Shown here piece by piece: positions 15,583 to 15,731 of a stretch of 15,731 nt of DNA. The notes below the pieces were generated by a model. It was not told where the DNA came from, searched no databases, and saw nothing but the letters and a program-made list of their open reading frames with translations. Each line of letters begins with the position of its first letter. The stretch's first letter is position 1. Source of the DNA: JACDAN01 sp035697545 (GTDB lineage: Bacteria; Actinomycetota; Thermoleophilia; Gaiellales; Gaiellaceae); the NCBI GenBank assembly GCA_035697545.1, contig DASSCT010000045.1:1-15731 (forward strand), read 5' to 3'. Made by a program: the position numbers and the translations under genes.

Positions 15583-15679
15583 GGCTCTCAAAAGATACGA
15601 CGAATGTCGAATGGACTCCACTCCCCGCCTGCGTGAGCCTTGTCAGGCGTTTGAAAGACCACGAAGAGGAGGAGTGAAG
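15583..15679. promoter_or_regulatory. Divergent intergenic region, LuxR 3 / exported protein
   Basis: This 97-bp gap holds the regulator promoter and GAGCCTTGT (15635-15643), a segment also present upstream of the propeller gene. GGAGGAG at 15668-15674 is a Shine-Dalgarno sequence for the plus-strand gene starting at 15680. No other coding region is seen. Confidence 0.5.
15592..15627 (-). promoter_or_regulatory. Promoter of the LuxR 3-LuxR 2 operon with dyad
   Basis: On the minus strand TATCTT (15597-15592) lies 9 nt before the GTG of paralogue 3. The dyad CGAC-GAAT-GTCG on the plus strand (15598-15609) adjoins it, then GAGTCCA and GGGGAG further upstream. Order and spacing match the promoter of paralogue 1, and the dyad differs from that copy by changes that keep the arms complementary. 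Confidence 0.6.
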
Positions 15680-15731
15680 TTGAGCAGAGTCTGGTTCATC
15701 AGCCTCGCGTTGCTCATTGCCGCCGCGGTTG
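15680..15731 (+). CDS. Start of an exported protein (partial, signal peptide only)
   Basis: A TTG start at 15680 follows GGAGGAG with 5 nt spacing and opens MSRVWFISLALLIAAAV, which runs to the window edge. A short N-terminal region with one Arg followed by a long hydrophobic stretch is the beginning of a signal peptide or membrane anchor. The mature protein lies outside the window, so its family is unknown. By analogy with the other regulator-exported protein pair it could be another beta-propeller, but nothing visible shows this. Confidence 0.6.
   Translation, partial: MSRVWFISLALLIAAAV

Overview
The window is GC-rich actinobacterial chromosome, most likely from the Thermoleophilia (Gaiellales or Solirubrobacterales-like); the class is inferred from gene content and protein style, not from a marker gene. 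The first two thirds are conserved housekeeping genes: the 3' end of lysS, clpC, radA, carD, ispD, ispF and mutY. The same genes cluster in Mycobacterium (lysS-lsr2-clpC ... mutY ... disA-radA ... carD-ispD-ispF-cysS), and partly in Bacillus (clpC-radA-disA ... ispD-ispF). This supports one intact, slowly evolving chromosomal block. lsr2, disA and cysS are not where that order would put them.

Layout. 2-757 (+): end of lysS. 754-1764 (-): an NAD-dependent sugar-nucleotide epimerase/dehydratase, convergent with lysS and sharing a TTAA that holds both stop codons. 1765-1994: divergent control region. 1995-5508 (+): clpC and an EamA-family transporter. 5413-6495 (-): an FMN-dependent alpha-hydroxy-acid oxidase whose 3' end overlaps the transporter gene by 96 bp. 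6575-7912 (+): radA. 7913-8046: leader region with a good -10 box and two hairpins. 8047-10529 (+): carD, ispD, a PHP-family phosphatase and ispF, with ispD/PHP/ispF joined by 4-nt start/stop overlaps. 10530-10626: GC-rich hairpins between convergent genes. 10627-11337 (-): mutY.

The last third is accessory. It holds three paralogous LuxR-type (GerE helix-turn-helix) regulators of 337-341 residues. One (11353-12366) is divergent from an exported WD40-like/PD40 beta-propeller gene (12522-13486) that is broken by a -1 frameshift at a heptamer of slippery form. The other two (13527-14552 and 14560-15582) form a tandem pair, divergent from a second gene that begins with a signal peptide and leaves the window. 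The start regions of the first and third regulators share about 60 bp of near-identical promoter DNA, with an inverted repeat whose arms have changed in a compensating way. A regulator-plus-exported-protein module therefore appears to have duplicated here. This is the most promising candidate for an undescribed system.

Functionally, the housekeeping part covers translation (lysS), protein quality control (clpC), DNA repair and recombination (radA, mutY), control of RNA polymerase at stable-RNA promoters (carD) and non-mevalonate isoprenoid synthesis (ispD, ispF). Several genes lack a Shine-Dalgarno sequence but carry a TANNNT box 6-8 nt before the start codon, suggesting leaderless transcription. 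No tRNA, rRNA, CRISPR array, insertion sequence or phage gene was seen.
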